From Bacillus sp. RAR_GA_16 (GTDB lineage: Bacteria > Bacillota > Bacilli > Bacillales > Guptibacillaceae), in the NCBI RefSeq assembly GCF_020165985.1, contig NZ_JAIUKZ010000011.1, positions 186,001-250,000 of the forward strand: DNA of 64,000 nucleotides, given 5' to 3'. Positions 51,750-60,327 of the stretch are shown here, piece by piece. Positions within the stretch are counted from its first letter, which is position 1, and each line of letters starts with the position of its first letter. The translations under genes and the position numbers were made by a program. The notes below the pieces were generated by a model. It did not search any database. It was given only the letters and a program-made list of their open reading frames with translations, and was not told the origin of the DNA.

Positions 51750-53039
51750 TTATTGAATGCGATTCTTCAATCGATCTTCCGCCGCTTTATACGCCTCTTC
51801 AATCGATTTCTTATCGTTCATGACTTCAGATTGCGCTTTAATGGACTCATCGCTTGCGAGGGCATAGTTACCAGTAAAGTTCACTGATGGAATGTCATTC
51901 ATTTCACTCGCAAATAGCTCCCAGATTGGCTGGTTGTTAAAGAATGCCACATCTTTCGTGAAAGCATCACTTTCATAAATTGTATTCAGCGTTGGGAACA
52001 AACCGTTATCCATCGCCGTTAACTGAACGTCTTCACTTGTTGTAAAGAATTCCATGAAGTCATAAGCCATATCCTGATTTTTACTTGCACTTGTAATCAC
52101 ATAGTTACTTCCACCAAGGTTGGCTGCACGGTTTCCGTCTTCTTCAAAAGCAGGAAGCTTAAACACACCCCAGTTGCCTTCTGTATCTTTCGCCTGTTGT
52201 GTAATGGACCCACTTAACCATGCGCCAGATGGAGCAGTTGCTACATCGCCTTGAGCCATCGCACTAATCCAGGCATCCCAGCCCACTGTATCTTTCACTA
52301 GGCCTGCTTCTTTCATCATTTTCACTTTCTCTGCTGCCATTTTGGATTCTTCAGAAGTAAAGTTTACGTTCTTCTCATCATCAAAATAGAAGGTACCTTG
52401 CTGCGTCATCATCATACGATAAAGACCGTCATCACCGTTTAAATCAAGCCCAAGCATTGCTTTTCCTGTCGCTTCCTTGATTTTTTTACCAGCATCAATA
52501 AAGTCATCCCACGTCTTAATGTCGTCAGGATTCACACCAGCTTCTTCAAAATAATCGGTGCGGTAAAAAACGCCTGTTGGTCCACCATCAAATGGGAAAC
52601 CATACATCGCTCCGTCTTTTGACAGAAGATCTGTTTTATAAGTAGGAAAGCTCTCTTTGCTCTCATCAAATCCCTTATCCGATACGTTTACAAATGCATC
52701 AGGGAATGTTTCCATATACCCCTGGATCCGATCATCCTCAACAAGAACGATATCCGGCAATCCTTTTCCTCCAGCTTGAAGACCAGTCGTTAATTTCGAA
52801 TAAACATCTTCACGACCAAGTTCCACAACTTCTAGTTCGAAATCCGGGTTTTCTTCTTTAAACTTCTCAGCTGCTTCTTCAAGAACGGGAACGTTAATGT
52901 TCCATGCCCATGCCGTGACCTTCTTACCGCCGCTCTCTCCCTCGCCTGACCCTTCACTCGAGCTATTGTTACTTGAACAAGCGCCGAGAACTAACATCAA
53001 AATCAGCAAGAAACTAACTCGACCCATTACCTTTCTCAC
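51750..53039 (-). CDS. Galactoside-binding lipoprotein, first copy
   Basis: A 429-aa family 1 solute-binding protein, first gene of the galactoside region. The signal peptide ends in LGAC (Cys21), followed by a Ser/Gly/Glu linker. The body matches the gene at 50233 in most stretches, for example KGLPDIVLVEDDRIQGYM and YKTDLLSKDGAMYGFPFDGG. GTG at 53039 is seven bases after AGGAGG; the frame extends to 53072 without a site. Having two close paralogues suggests slightly different ligands or a dosage effect. Confidence 0.92.
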   Translation of the reverse strand: MRKVMGRVSFLLILMLVLGACSSNNSSSEGSGEGESGGKKVTAWAWNINVPVLEEAAEKFKEENPDFELEVVELGREDVYSKLTTGLQAGGKGLPDIVLVEDDRIQGYMETFPDAFVNVSDKGFDESKESFPTYKTDLLSKDGAMYGFPFDGGPTGVFYRTDYFEEAGVNPDDIKTWDDFIDAGKKIKEATGKAMLGLDLNGDDGLYRMMMTQQGTFYFDDEKNVNFTSEESKMAAEKVKMMKEAGLVKDTVGWDAWISAMAQGDVATAPSGAWLSGSITQQAKDTEGNWGVFKLPAFEEDGNRAANLGGSNYVITSASKNQDMAYDFMEFFTTSEDVQLTAMDNGLFPTLNTIYESDAFTKDVAFFNNQPIWELFASEMNDIPSVNFTGNYALASDESIKAQSEVMNDKKSIEEAYKAAEDRLKNRIQ

Positions 53040-53076
53040 TTTAACCCCTCCTATTTGTTTACTAAATAACACAAAA

Positions 53077-53090
53077 TGAAAGCGTATTCA
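53077..53090. promoter_or_regulatory. cre site before the first binding-protein gene
   Basis: TGAAAGCGTATTCA, preceded by A, fits WTGNAANCGNWNNCW fully. It lies just downstream of the -10 box of the promoter at 53098-53126. Confidence 0.55.
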
Positions 53091-53097
53091 TATAGTT

Positions 53098-53126
53098 AGA
53101 TTAAGGTACAAAGGCCTAATAGTCAA
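53098..53126 (-). promoter_or_regulatory. Sigma-A promoter of the galactoside operon
   Basis: On the minus strand TTGACT (53121-53126) and TAATCT (53098-53103) are 17 bp apart, about 60 bp upstream of the start codon. Confidence 0.65.
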
Positions 53127-53139
53127 GTAAATATTTACT
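53126..53139. promoter_or_regulatory. Palindromic operator (LacI-type)
   Basis: AGTAAATATTTACT is a perfect 14-bp palindrome touching the -35 box. It differs by one base from the operator at 51607 and stands in the same position relative to the promoter. A further GTTTACT half-site lies at 53057-53063, near the ribosome site. Confidence 0.6.
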
Positions 53140-53196
53140 GATTAATTTACTTTCACTACAAAAGCACTTCGCTTATAAAAAAGATGTGTTTATACG

Positions 53197-53259
53197 GTGT
53201 GTTTTATAGGAGGACAGTTGTCTTCAGAAGGGGTCAGGTTCGAACCTGGCCCCTTCTGA
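53197..53259 (+). repeat. Composite palindromic repeat, copy 7
   Basis: A degenerate first hairpin (GTGTGT-N9-GGACAG) is followed by a 36-bp palindrome with one mismatch at 53224-53259, arms TCAGAAGGGG and complement. GGAC to GGGGTC is 18 bp. It lies four bases after the methyltransferase stop codon. Confidence 0.85.
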
Positions 53260-53263
53260 TCCA

Positions 53264-53821
53264 TTACATAACCGCCATTACTCCATAAACCGCCTCATGA
53301 AAATGATGCACTTCTGGCTTAAGACCATTTTCTTCAAAGATCTCCTTCATCTTCTGAGAAGAAATCCGCTCATGGAGGGGAGGTCCCATCTCCATATCGA
53401 TGGCTTCCCATTCAAGCACTAGCAACTTCTGTCCCGGTTTAATGATTCTTTTAAATTCACCAAAAGCTTTCTTTAGGTCAGGCACTTCATGAATGACAAA
53501 GGCTGCAACCGCTTTGTCAGCTACGTGATCCGCGAGGTTAATTTGCTCAAGACTACTGACAATATAGTCAATATTCTCTGCTTCTATCGCGCGCTTCTTT
53601 AGAAGATCTAACATCTGCTTCTCAATATCAACCGCATAGACGTGTTCAGCCACTTCCGCTAATGGAACCGTAAAGTATCCATTCCCCGCACCAAAATCAG
53701 CCACATGATCAGTCCTCTTTACTTGAAGGTGATCAAAAACTTGTTCAGGTGAGATGATTTCCTTTCGCTTCGGATCTAACAGTCGATCTGCCTTCCCCGG
53801 TTTAAACCGTTTACCCGCCAT
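53264..53821 (-). CDS. Class I SAM-dependent methyltransferase
   Basis: A 185-aa methyltransferase. Motif I is VADFGAGNGYFTVPLAE (about residues 37-53), then the acidic end of strand 2 (VYAVDIEKQML) and the motif around AVAAFVIHEVPDLKKAF. The N-terminus FKPGKADRLLDPKRKEIISPEQVF is common in small Bacillus methyltransferases of the UbiE/arsenite methyltransferase-like class. The substrate is unknown. ATG at 53821 follows AAGGAGG. It stands alone between repeats. Confidence 0.85.
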   Translation of the reverse strand: MAGKRFKPGKADRLLDPKRKEIISPEQVFDHLQVKRTDHVADFGAGNGYFTVPLAEVAEHVYAVDIEKQMLDLLKKRAIEAENIDYIVSSLEQINLADHVADKAVAAFVIHEVPDLKKAFGEFKRIIKPGQKLLVLEWEAIDMEMGPPLHERISSQKMKEIFEENGLKPEVHHFHEAVYGVMAVM

Positions 53822-53896
53822 CTTGAAACCTCCTTCATTATCTACATCGTCTATATACCACTATAGGTATTATAACAAGAATGCTTGATCCACACA

Positions 53897-53925
53897 CAAA
53901 AGCTCGCTCTTTATGAGAGCGAGCT
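53897..53925 (-). terminator. Intrinsic terminator of the second galE
   Basis: AGCTCGCTCT and its complement form a perfect 10-bp stem with a 5-nt loop (53901-53925), followed on the minus strand by TTTTGTGTG. Confidence 0.75.
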
Positions 53926-53928
53926 CCT

Positions 53929-53987
53929 AAGTGTCCCTCTATAATGGACAGTTGTTTGTGATGGGGGTCAGGTTCGAACCTGACCCC
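53929..53987 (+). repeat. Composite palindromic repeat, copy 8
   Basis: AAGTGTCC-N9-GGACAG (53929-53951) is followed by a perfect 24-bp palindrome at 53964-53987. GGAC to GGGGTC is 18 bp. The palindrome lies inside the 3' end of galE and encodes its last residues and stop. Confidence 0.9.
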
Positions 53988-55011
53988 TTTGATGATGTTC
54001 TTCTTTATACCCATCTGGATTCTCCGACTGCCAGCGCCACGTATCGCGACACATTTCTTTAATGCCTTTTTCTGCTTTCCAGCCAAGCTCGGTTTCAGCC
54101 TTTGTTGGATCCGCATAGCACTCTCCAATATCACCAGGACGACGAGAAGCAATCGAGTACTTCACTTCTTTCCCCGTTGCATCTTCAAAAGCTTTCACCA
54201 TTTGAAGAACGCTATAACCATTCCCTGTCCCGAGGTTATACGCTTCAACACCTGTTGTGCCTAGAATATGCTCAAGAGCTTTTAAATGGCCATTTGCTAA
54301 ATCTTCCACATGAATGTAATCACGTACACCTGTACCATCAGCCGTGTCATAGTCATCCCCAAACACGCTAAGCTGCTCAAGTTTACCAACGGCTACCTGA
54401 CTAATGTACGGCATCAAATTATTTGGAATCCCATTCGGGTCTTCTCCAATTCGTCCGCTAACATGAGCGCCGATTGGATTGAAATAGCGAAGAAGTGCAA
54501 TGCTCCAATTTGAATCAGCCACATGGAGATCACGTAGAATTTGTTCAATCATAAGCTTCGTTTGGCCATAAGGATTTGTCGCGCTTAACGGCGCCTCCTC
54601 AGTAATCGGCATTACGTCTGGCATGCCATATACAGTAGCTGATGAACTAAAGACGATATTCCTTACATTGTATTTCTCCATCACTTCGCAAAGAATGAAC
54701 GTGCCTGTTAAGTTATTATGATAATAATGAAGTGGCATGGAAACCGATTCACCAACGGCCTTTAAACCTGCAAAATGAATGACCGCTTCAATTTCATTTT
54801 CTTCAAATACCTTCTCTAGCGAAGCTCGATCAAGCAGATCCACTTCATAAATTGGAAAATCTCGCTCAGTTAATTCTTTCACACGATCGAGTGACTCCAT
54901 TTTACTATTCGAAAAGTTATCAACGACCACAATGTCAGAGCCGTGATCAAGGAGCTGAACACATGTATGACTCCCAATGTATCCGGCACCGCCTGTTACT
55001 AAAATTGCCAT
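53968..55011 (-). CDS. galE: UDP-glucose 4-epimerase (second copy)
   Basis: A 347-aa epimerase with GGAGYIG at residues 6-12, SSSATVYG and the catalytic YGQTK. It differs clearly from the operon copy at 37579 and is closer to the housekeeping type that makes UDP-galactose for cell-wall polymers; its place beside the teichoic acid genes fits. ATG at 55011 follows GGGGG. The last six residues (RGQVRT) and the TGA stop come from repeat copy 8; the natural end of the fold, [11 protein letters not shown], precedes them, so function is probably unaffected. Confidence 0.94.
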   Translation of the reverse strand: MAILVTGGAGYIGSHTCVQLLDHGSDIVVVDNFSNSKMESLDRVKELTERDFPIYEVDLLDRASLEKVFEENEIEAVIHFAGLKAVGESVSMPLHYYHNNLTGTFILCEVMEKYNVRNIVFSSSATVYGMPDVMPITEEAPLSATNPYGQTKLMIEQILRDLHVADSNWSIALLRYFNPIGAHVSGRIGEDPNGIPNNLMPYISQVAVGKLEQLSVFGDDYDTADGTGVRDYIHVEDLANGHLKALEHILGTTGVEAYNLGTGNGYSVLQMVKAFEDATGKEVKYSIASRRPGDIGECYADPTKAETELGWKAEKGIKEMCRDTWRWQSENPDGYKEEHHQRGQVRT

Positions 55012-55101
55012 TCTTATTCCCCCACTTCACTTAATGTCACCAAAAAATTCCTTCTCATCATATCACATTCAACAGCTCTAAATCATGACATCTAAAGAAA
55101 A

Positions 55102-55126
55102 AACCGCTCTCCAAGAGAGCGGTTTA
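55102..55126 (-). terminator. Intrinsic terminator of the wall-polymer operon
   Basis: AAACCGCTCTC and its complement form a perfect 11-bp stem with a 3-nt loop, followed on the minus strand by TTTCTTTAG after further Ts. It ends 15 bases after tagH. Confidence 0.9.
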
Positions 55127-55140
55127 TAGGAGGAAACAAA

Positions 55141-55989
55141 TTATCTAAACAAAAGCCTGGACTTCTTTCGTTTCCCCTTCTCTTCTGAATCAGAAGCTAA
55201 AAGACCTTCTTGCTTTTTCATTCCTTCTTCTTTAAAGCGACGCTTTTCTTCCTTCGACCACGATTTGTATTCTTTAATAAACGCTTCATACTTCGGCATG
55301 ATGTCTTTCATTGCGCCATATTCCCGAATGGTACCATGTTCAAGCCAGATTGCTTTATTACAAAACTTCTTCATTTGCCCATTCGAGTGACTGACGAAGA
55401 AAATCGTCTTGCCTCGTTCTTTAAACTCTTCCATTTTCACAAGGCATTTATCAGCAAAGGTTTTGTCACCAACCGAAAGTGCCTCATCGACAATCAGAAC
55501 ATCCGGATCTACGCTAATGGAAATCGAAAAACCGAGACGGGATTTCATACCGCTTGAATATTTTTTAACAGGCATATCAATAAACTTGCCAATATCGGCA
55601 AACTCAATGATATCAGGCTTCATTTTTTCAATAACGTCCTTTTTATAGCCCATCATGAGAAGCTTTAACTCAATGTTTTCACGACCTGTCAGCTCTTTAT
55701 TTAAGCCAGCTGAAACCGCGATAAGGGACACATCACCTTTTACGTCAATTTCCCCGCTTGTTGGCGGAGTAATGTTGGCTACAAGATTCGAGAAAGTCGA
55801 TTTCCCTGATCCATTTACCCCAATAATGCCCACGACATCTCCTTTTCCTGCTTCAAAGGTTAAGTCACGTATGGCATAGAAATCCTCACCATAACCTCCA
55901 GGAAGAAGGATATCCTTCAACTTATCGGAGTTCTGTCTATGCATTTTATATTTTTTCGTAATCCCATTTAATTTAACTGAATAGCTCAT
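55141..55989 (-). CDS. tagH: Teichoic acid export ATPase TagH
   Basis: A 282-aa ABC ATPase. Walker A is GVNGSGKST near residue 57, the signature YSSGMKSRLGF, Walker B DVLIVDEALSVGD, and the H-loop FVSHS. This matches the O-antigen/teichoic acid exporter class. B. subtilis TagH is about 527 aa with a long extracytoplasmic C-terminal part; here only a charged, basic tail follows the ATPase, so it is the short form. With the permease TagG (16 bp upstream) it flips completed polymer across the membrane. Confidence 0.9.
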   Translation of the reverse strand: MSYSVKLNGITKKYKMHRQNSDKLKDILLPGGYGEDFYAIRDLTFEAGKGDVVGIIGVNGSGKSTFSNLVANITPPTSGEIDVKGDVSLIAVSAGLNKELTGRENIELKLLMMGYKKDVIEKMKPDIIEFADIGKFIDMPVKKYSSGMKSRLGFSISISVDPDVLIVDEALSVGDKTFADKCLVKMEEFKERGKTIFFVSHSNGQMKKFCNKAIWLEHGTIREYGAMKDIMPKYEAFIKEYKSWSKEEKRRFKEEGMKKQEGLLASDSEEKGKRKKSRLLFR

Positions 55990-56004
55990 AAACGACAGTC
56001 CTTA

Positions 56005-56808
56005 TTAAATATAGTCTACGAAATGACTTTTGAACTTCATATGCAGGTAGGAACCAATCATCAATAGAAGCACAACAACAACCCAATAATATAAGGTGTA
56101 TTGAAGCGTTTGATGAACCCATCCCATGCCGAGAAGTGCATCTCTGTAGCCCTCCACTATATAGTATAGCGGATTAAGTTTCATTCCAATCTGGATAAAT
56201 CCAGGTAAATCATCAATTGTCCAAAGGATTGGAGTTAAATAAAGAAACATCCGTATAAACGACTGAAGCATTTTGTGCACATCTCTTACAATCGTTGATA
56301 AAGTCGACGTGATAAGAGAAATCGCAAAGATTAATATGATTAATGCAAACATGTAATAGGGCAGCTGAATTAAGTGCCAGGAGAGTCCCTGACCTGTTAT
56401 TAACACGGCTGCAAAATAAATTCCGAGAAGAATCAAATGCTGATAAAAAACGGACATGATGACATAACTCGGGATGGTACTCATCGGGAAATTCATTTTC
56501 GATACCATCGCTATCCTTGTATAGATCGACTTTGACCCTTGTATAACAGCTGGATTAAAGAAGAACCAGACAACAAGTCCAGCCGACATCCATAACACAA
56601 ACGGGACGCCATCGACAGGGGTACCGTTACGGATTCCAAATCCAAATACAAACCAATAAATACTCATTTGGAATAAAGGATTTAGGATCTCCCAGACCAT
56701 ACCAAGGTAGTTGTTGCTATTTGTACTTTTTACTTGATAAACCGAAAGTCGGTTAATTAAGTAAAAGTTGCTAACTTGTTCTTTTAAAACTGCTATCATC
56801 GAATTCAT
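56005..56808 (-). CDS. tagG: Teichoic acid export permease TagG
   Basis: A 267-aa ABC-2 permease with six membrane helices. An amphipathic N-terminus (VLKEQVSNFYLINRLSVYQVKSTNSNNYLGMVWEILNP) and the PILWTIDDLPGFIQIGMKLNPLYYIVEGYRDAL segment are typical of TagG/Wzm. It lies two bases downstream of a CDP-glycerol glycerophosphotransferase gene. The ATG start at 56808 has GTGAGG ten bases upstream, a rather long spacing. Confidence 0.92.
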   Translation of the reverse strand: MNSMIAVLKEQVSNFYLINRLSVYQVKSTNSNNYLGMVWEILNPLFQMSIYWFVFGFGIRNGTPVDGVPFVLWMSAGLVVWFFFNPAVIQGSKSIYTRIAMVSKMNFPMSTIPSYVIMSVFYQHLILLGIYFAAVLITGQGLSWHLIQLPYYMFALIILIFAISLITSTLSTIVRDVHKMLQSFIRMFLYLTPILWTIDDLPGFIQIGMKLNPLYYIVEGYRDALLGMGWVHQTLQYTLYYWVVVVLLLMIGSYLHMKFKSHFVDYI

Positions 56809-56810
56809 GC

Positions 56811-58013
56811 TTATTTTGCCTCACTAACAAAAATTTGGTCAACAACCTTTTTGGTAGCAGATCCTCCTTCGAGGTAACAATACGTCTGATAAAAATCGTT
56901 ATATTTCTCCTCGAATGCGCCAAAGCCTTCCTTTTCATACGTTTGAATGGCTTTTAATACTTCTGCGGTTGTCGTCACTACGGGACCCGGCGCTTCTACT
57001 TCTAAATCAAAGTAAAAACCACGCAATTTATCTCGGTATGATGCAAGATCGTAGGTAAAGAATATAATTGGTCTTTTTAGGTTCGCATAATCAAAAAAGA
57101 CAGAAGAGTAGTCCGTAATCAATACATCTGACATCAAGTAAAGATCGTTCACATCTACGCCTACGGATAAATCATACACAAATCCCTCATACGGAGAAAG
57201 ATCAAATTGTTCAGCAATCAAGTAGTGCATCCTTAATACAATAACATATTCATCACCGAGTTCGCGCCGTAACAAGTTTAAATCTAGCTTTAGCTCATGC
57301 TTATACTTGCCTGGTTGATAAAATTCATCATCTCGCCACGTTGGTGCATAGAGGATCACTTTTTTATTCGTTGGGATGTCATACTCCGTTTTTAATGACG
57401 CCATTCGTTCATGATCATTCTCAAGATGAAGGCGATCATTACGAGGATAGCCGGATTCGATCATCTTTTTCTTAAAGCCAAACGCACGCTCAAAAATTTC
57501 TGTTGAGTAGCGGTTCGGCGAAATCAAGTAATCCCATTTCGCAGCTTCTTTATAGAAATGATCTTTATAGGAGAGCGTATTTGTGCCAGGCATATGCACT
57601 TCTTCCATATCTCCCGCAAGCTTTTTCAGAGGTGTCCCGTGCCACGTTTGGACATAAACAGTATGAGCCGGTTTTGGAATCCAAAGCGACATCCGACTGT
57701 TCGTTACCCAGTAACGGGCACGTGCCATTAAATAAAACCATCTTAGCGAAAAACGTCTTACAGTAGGTATACCCTTTTTCCTAAAGTATTCGGCATGCGC
57801 TTCTTCCACGCTCCAAATCATCTCAAGATCATACTCATGCTCAACAAGATATTCGTAGATTGCTCTTGGATTACAGCTATATTGCTTGCCAGAAAAGCTT
57901 TCGAAAATCACAAGACGCTTGTTGGCTGGAAACCGCCCCAGCGCAACAAATAGAAGTCGACTGAACGCCTTCATCAATGGATATATTTTCAACATCTTTA
58001 ATAGCTTTTTCAT
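56811..58013 (-). CDS. CDP-glycerol glycerophosphotransferase family protein (single domain)
   Basis: A 400-aa enzyme of the TagF/TagB class. The basic, amphipathic N-terminus probably binds the membrane face. The GT-B-like core has YVQTWHGTPLKKLAGDMEEV, the conserved His and Asp positions in GYPRNDRLH and VILYAPTWRDDE, and the C-terminal LITDYSSVFFDYANLKRPIIFF. It adds glycerol phosphate from CDP-glycerol to a lipid-linked primer or chain. It is closely related to the C-terminal half of the next gene upstream, suggesting duplication. Whether it is the primase (TagB) or a polymerase cannot be told here. Confidence 0.9.
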   Translation of the reverse strand: MKKLLKMLKIYPLMKAFSRLLFVALGRFPANKRLVIFESFSGKQYSCNPRAIYEYLVEHEYDLEMIWSVEEAHAEYFRKKGIPTVRRFSLRWFYLMARARYWVTNSRMSLWIPKPAHTVYVQTWHGTPLKKLAGDMEEVHMPGTNTLSYKDHFYKEAAKWDYLISPNRYSTEIFERAFGFKKKMIESGYPRNDRLHLENDHERMASLKTEYDIPTNKKVILYAPTWRDDEFYQPGKYKHELKLDLNLLRRELGDEYVIVLRMHYLIAEQFDLSPYEGFVYDLSVGVDVNDLYLMSDVLITDYSSVFFDYANLKRPIIFFTYDLASYRDKLRGFYFDLEVEAPGPVVTTTAEVLKAIQTYEKEGFGAFEEKYNDFYQTYCYLEGGSATKKVVDQIFVSEAK

Positions 58014-58070
58014 GAAATGGACACCTTACTCCCGACAAATAATAAATTCGTGTAAAAGCTTGATTGCTTT

Positions 58071-58125
58071 GAAAAAACAGGATAGTGCCATAGCGCCTTT
58101 ATCAGCGGCAGTACCCTGTTTCTTC
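58071..58125 (-). other. Large imperfect hairpin between two TagF-like genes
   Basis: Two 19-base arms (58071-58089 and 58107-58125, GAARAAACAGG core) pair at 16 positions with a 17-base loop. There is no T run, so it is not a standard terminator. It may slow transcription or protect mRNA ends within the operon. Confidence 0.45.
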
Positions 58126-58130
58126 AAAGT

Positions 58131-60290
58131 CTACAGTTCGCTTTGTTCGGGTTCAAACACCCTATTAATGACTTTCTTCGCTGCTTGACCATCATCAAGA
58201 TGGCAATATTTATCATAAAACGCAGCAAATTTATTTTCGTATTCGATCTTAATTCTATCAAGATTTTGGATCGCATCAAGGACACCATCGGACGTTTTTA
58301 ATAGCGGTCCAGGTGCTTCATTTTCAAAATCCATATAAAATCCACGAAGCGAATCGCGATATTTTTCGATGTCATAAGTGAAGAAAAGTATCGGACGACG
58401 CAAGTTTGCGAAATCAAAGAAAACGGATGAATAATCGGTAATTAACACATCTGACAGCAAATATAGCTCGGCAATATCCCCATAGTCAGAAAGGTTATAC
58501 ACAAAGTCGCTCATACCAGTTGTATCAATGTGTTCAGCTACTAAATAGTGCATGCGTAAAGCAATCACATACTCATTCCCGAGTTTCTCCTGCATTTTTC
58601 TTAAATCAAGCTTTAAATCAAACTTATACTGGCCTTTCCCATGAAACTCATCATCACGCCACGTCGGCGCATAAAGGATCACTTTCTTATCTGCCGGTAT
58701 GCCTAGTTTCATCTTGATTTCTTGCTGACGTTTGCTTTTCTCTTGATCTTCTAGATAAAGAATATCGTTCCTAGGATAACCAACGTCGAGTACTTCTTTC
58801 CCAAACTTAAACGCTCTTCTAAATATTTTCGTTGAATAATCGTTAGGCGAAACAAGATAATCCCATTTTTGAGCCTCTCTGTAGAAGTTTCGCTTATATT
58901 TTTCAGTAGTGGTGCCGGGCATGCGAACTTCCTTCATGTCAGCGGCAAGCTTTTTCAGTGGTGTACCGTGCCAGGTTTGCAAATAGACCGTCTCGGGTCG
59001 TTTAATTGCGAAGTTTGGCATTCTGGCATTCGACACCCAGTATTTCGACGTCGCTAAATGATAGTAGTACGCCGGGCTTAAGCGACGAACCTGCTTCGGA
59101 TTACCTGGAATGTCTTTTTTCTGTTTGTCATATACCCACAAATATTGATATTTTTTATCACTTTTTAACAGCTCTTCATAAATATAGCGTGGGCTATCCG
59201 AATAACCTTTTCCGCCAAAGCTTTCAAGCAGGACTTTTCTTTCTTTTATCGGCATTTTCACAAGTACGGTTCGATAGAGCTGACTCATGAGCAAATGTTT
59301 CTTTCTTAATGCTCTTCTCCACTGTCTCAAGCGAACGCGAAATTTCATTGATTTTAGAACAGCTTCTTTTTTCCCTTTTTGCAGAAGGCGATGTTCTCTT
59401 CGCTCGACTAAATTTCTTCGCTTCATTCTTCCTGGGGCCACGAGGGCAAGACAGTTTTTCAAAGCGGTAAAATGATCAAACAACACGGATGGTTCTTTCG
59501 ACGCTTTATTCGTAATGCTTTTTGAGTAATAGTTCAACAAAAGCAAGTCCAAATAACGGCTAATGCTTTTTGTATCTCCGTAAGATAGCTTCATTTTGTG
59601 ATAAATATAAAAGAGATCAGGAAGCTTTTCCTCGACCGAATGCAACATCAACGTAGGATGATCAATCGGATCGTAACATTCTCCTTTTAAATAAGTGGGA
59701 ATCCCTGAAATCATCGGGATCTCTTCCGTATTCACAATAGCCGGAATAGAGAAAGATAAATCCGTGTAAAACGACGCTTCTTCATCAAAACGCAGCTGAT
59801 GAACATCGATAAAGTCTTTTCGAATCAATAAGTTTGTCGCACTTCTACGGCGGAGAGCTTTAATCTTTCGACCGCCTCTTAATCTCCGTAAGTGGTAGGA
59901 ATCTTCTCCAACTTCTAACGGAAGTTCAATTTTCCCAGCTTTAAAAATGGAAGCGCCAATCAGGTGATCTTCTCCAATATTTCTTAAGAGAAGTTCAAGT
60001 GTATACGGGGCAAGGTAATCGTCACCGTCCATAAAATAGATGAACTCATTTGAAGCATGCTCAATCCCCATATTGCGAGCTCTTGAGACACCAACATTCG
60101 TGTCTAAATGATAGCAAACGAGTCTCGGGTCATGATAACGCTGAATCAGTTCTTTACTACGATCTGTCGATGCATCATTAATCAAGAGTATTTCAAAATC
60201 TTGAAAAGACTGCTCTAGTAAAGAATCCAGGCATTTTTCAATATAATCTTCTTTATTATAAACGGTTAAAATTACACTAATTTGTCCCAT
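58131..60290 (-). CDS. Fusion of a GT2 glycosyltransferase and a TagF-like CDP-glycerol glycerophosphotransferase
   Basis: A 719-aa two-domain enzyme. Residues 1-220 are a GT-A type glycosyltransferase (ISVILTVYNKEDYIEKCLDSLL, the DDASTDRS-like region LLINDASTDRS, and YFMDGDDYLAPYTLELL as the DxD). A basic helical linker follows at 290-340. Residues from about 345 form the glycerophosphotransferase (QTWHGTPLKKLAADMKEVRMPG, VILYAPTWRDDEFHGKG, ITDYSSVFFDFANLRRPI). It could make a polymer in which sugar and glycerol phosphate alternate, or glycosylate its own chain. ATG at 60290 follows AGGA at six bases. Confidence 0.9.
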   Translation of the reverse strand: MGQISVILTVYNKEDYIEKCLDSLLEQSFQDFEILLINDASTDRSKELIQRYHDPRLVCYHLDTNVGVSRARNMGIEHASNEFIYFMDGDDYLAPYTLELLLRNIGEDHLIGASIFKAGKIELPLEVGEDSYHLRRLRGGRKIKALRRRSATNLLIRKDFIDVHQLRFDEEASFYTDLSFSIPAIVNTEEIPMISGIPTYLKGECYDPIDHPTLMLHSVEEKLPDLFYIYHKMKLSYGDTKSISRYLDLLLLNYYSKSITNKASKEPSVLFDHFTALKNCLALVAPGRMKRRNLVERREHRLLQKGKKEAVLKSMKFRVRLRQWRRALRKKHLLMSQLYRTVLVKMPIKERKVLLESFGGKGYSDSPRYIYEELLKSDKKYQYLWVYDKQKKDIPGNPKQVRRLSPAYYYHLATSKYWVSNARMPNFAIKRPETVYLQTWHGTPLKKLAADMKEVRMPGTTTEKYKRNFYREAQKWDYLVSPNDYSTKIFRRAFKFGKEVLDVGYPRNDILYLEDQEKSKRQQEIKMKLGIPADKKVILYAPTWRDDEFHGKGQYKFDLKLDLRKMQEKLGNEYVIALRMHYLVAEHIDTTGMSDFVYNLSDYGDIAELYLLSDVLITDYSSVFFDFANLRRPILFFTYDIEKYRDSLRGFYMDFENEAPGPLLKTSDGVLDAIQNLDRIKIEYENKFAAFYDKYCHLDDGQAAKKVINRVFEPEQSEL

Positions 60291-60327
60291 CACAATTCCT
60301 AGCACCCCAACTATTTATTCTCACTGC

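Noticed and set aside
8739-53987. CRISPR array or attachment sites for the GGGGTCAGG repeats
   Set aside because: The copies are single, far apart and palindromic, with no regular spacers and no integrase or cas genes.
53838-54152. 104-aa minus-strand frame at the end of galE
   Set aside because: It overlaps the real galE frame and the repeat out of frame.
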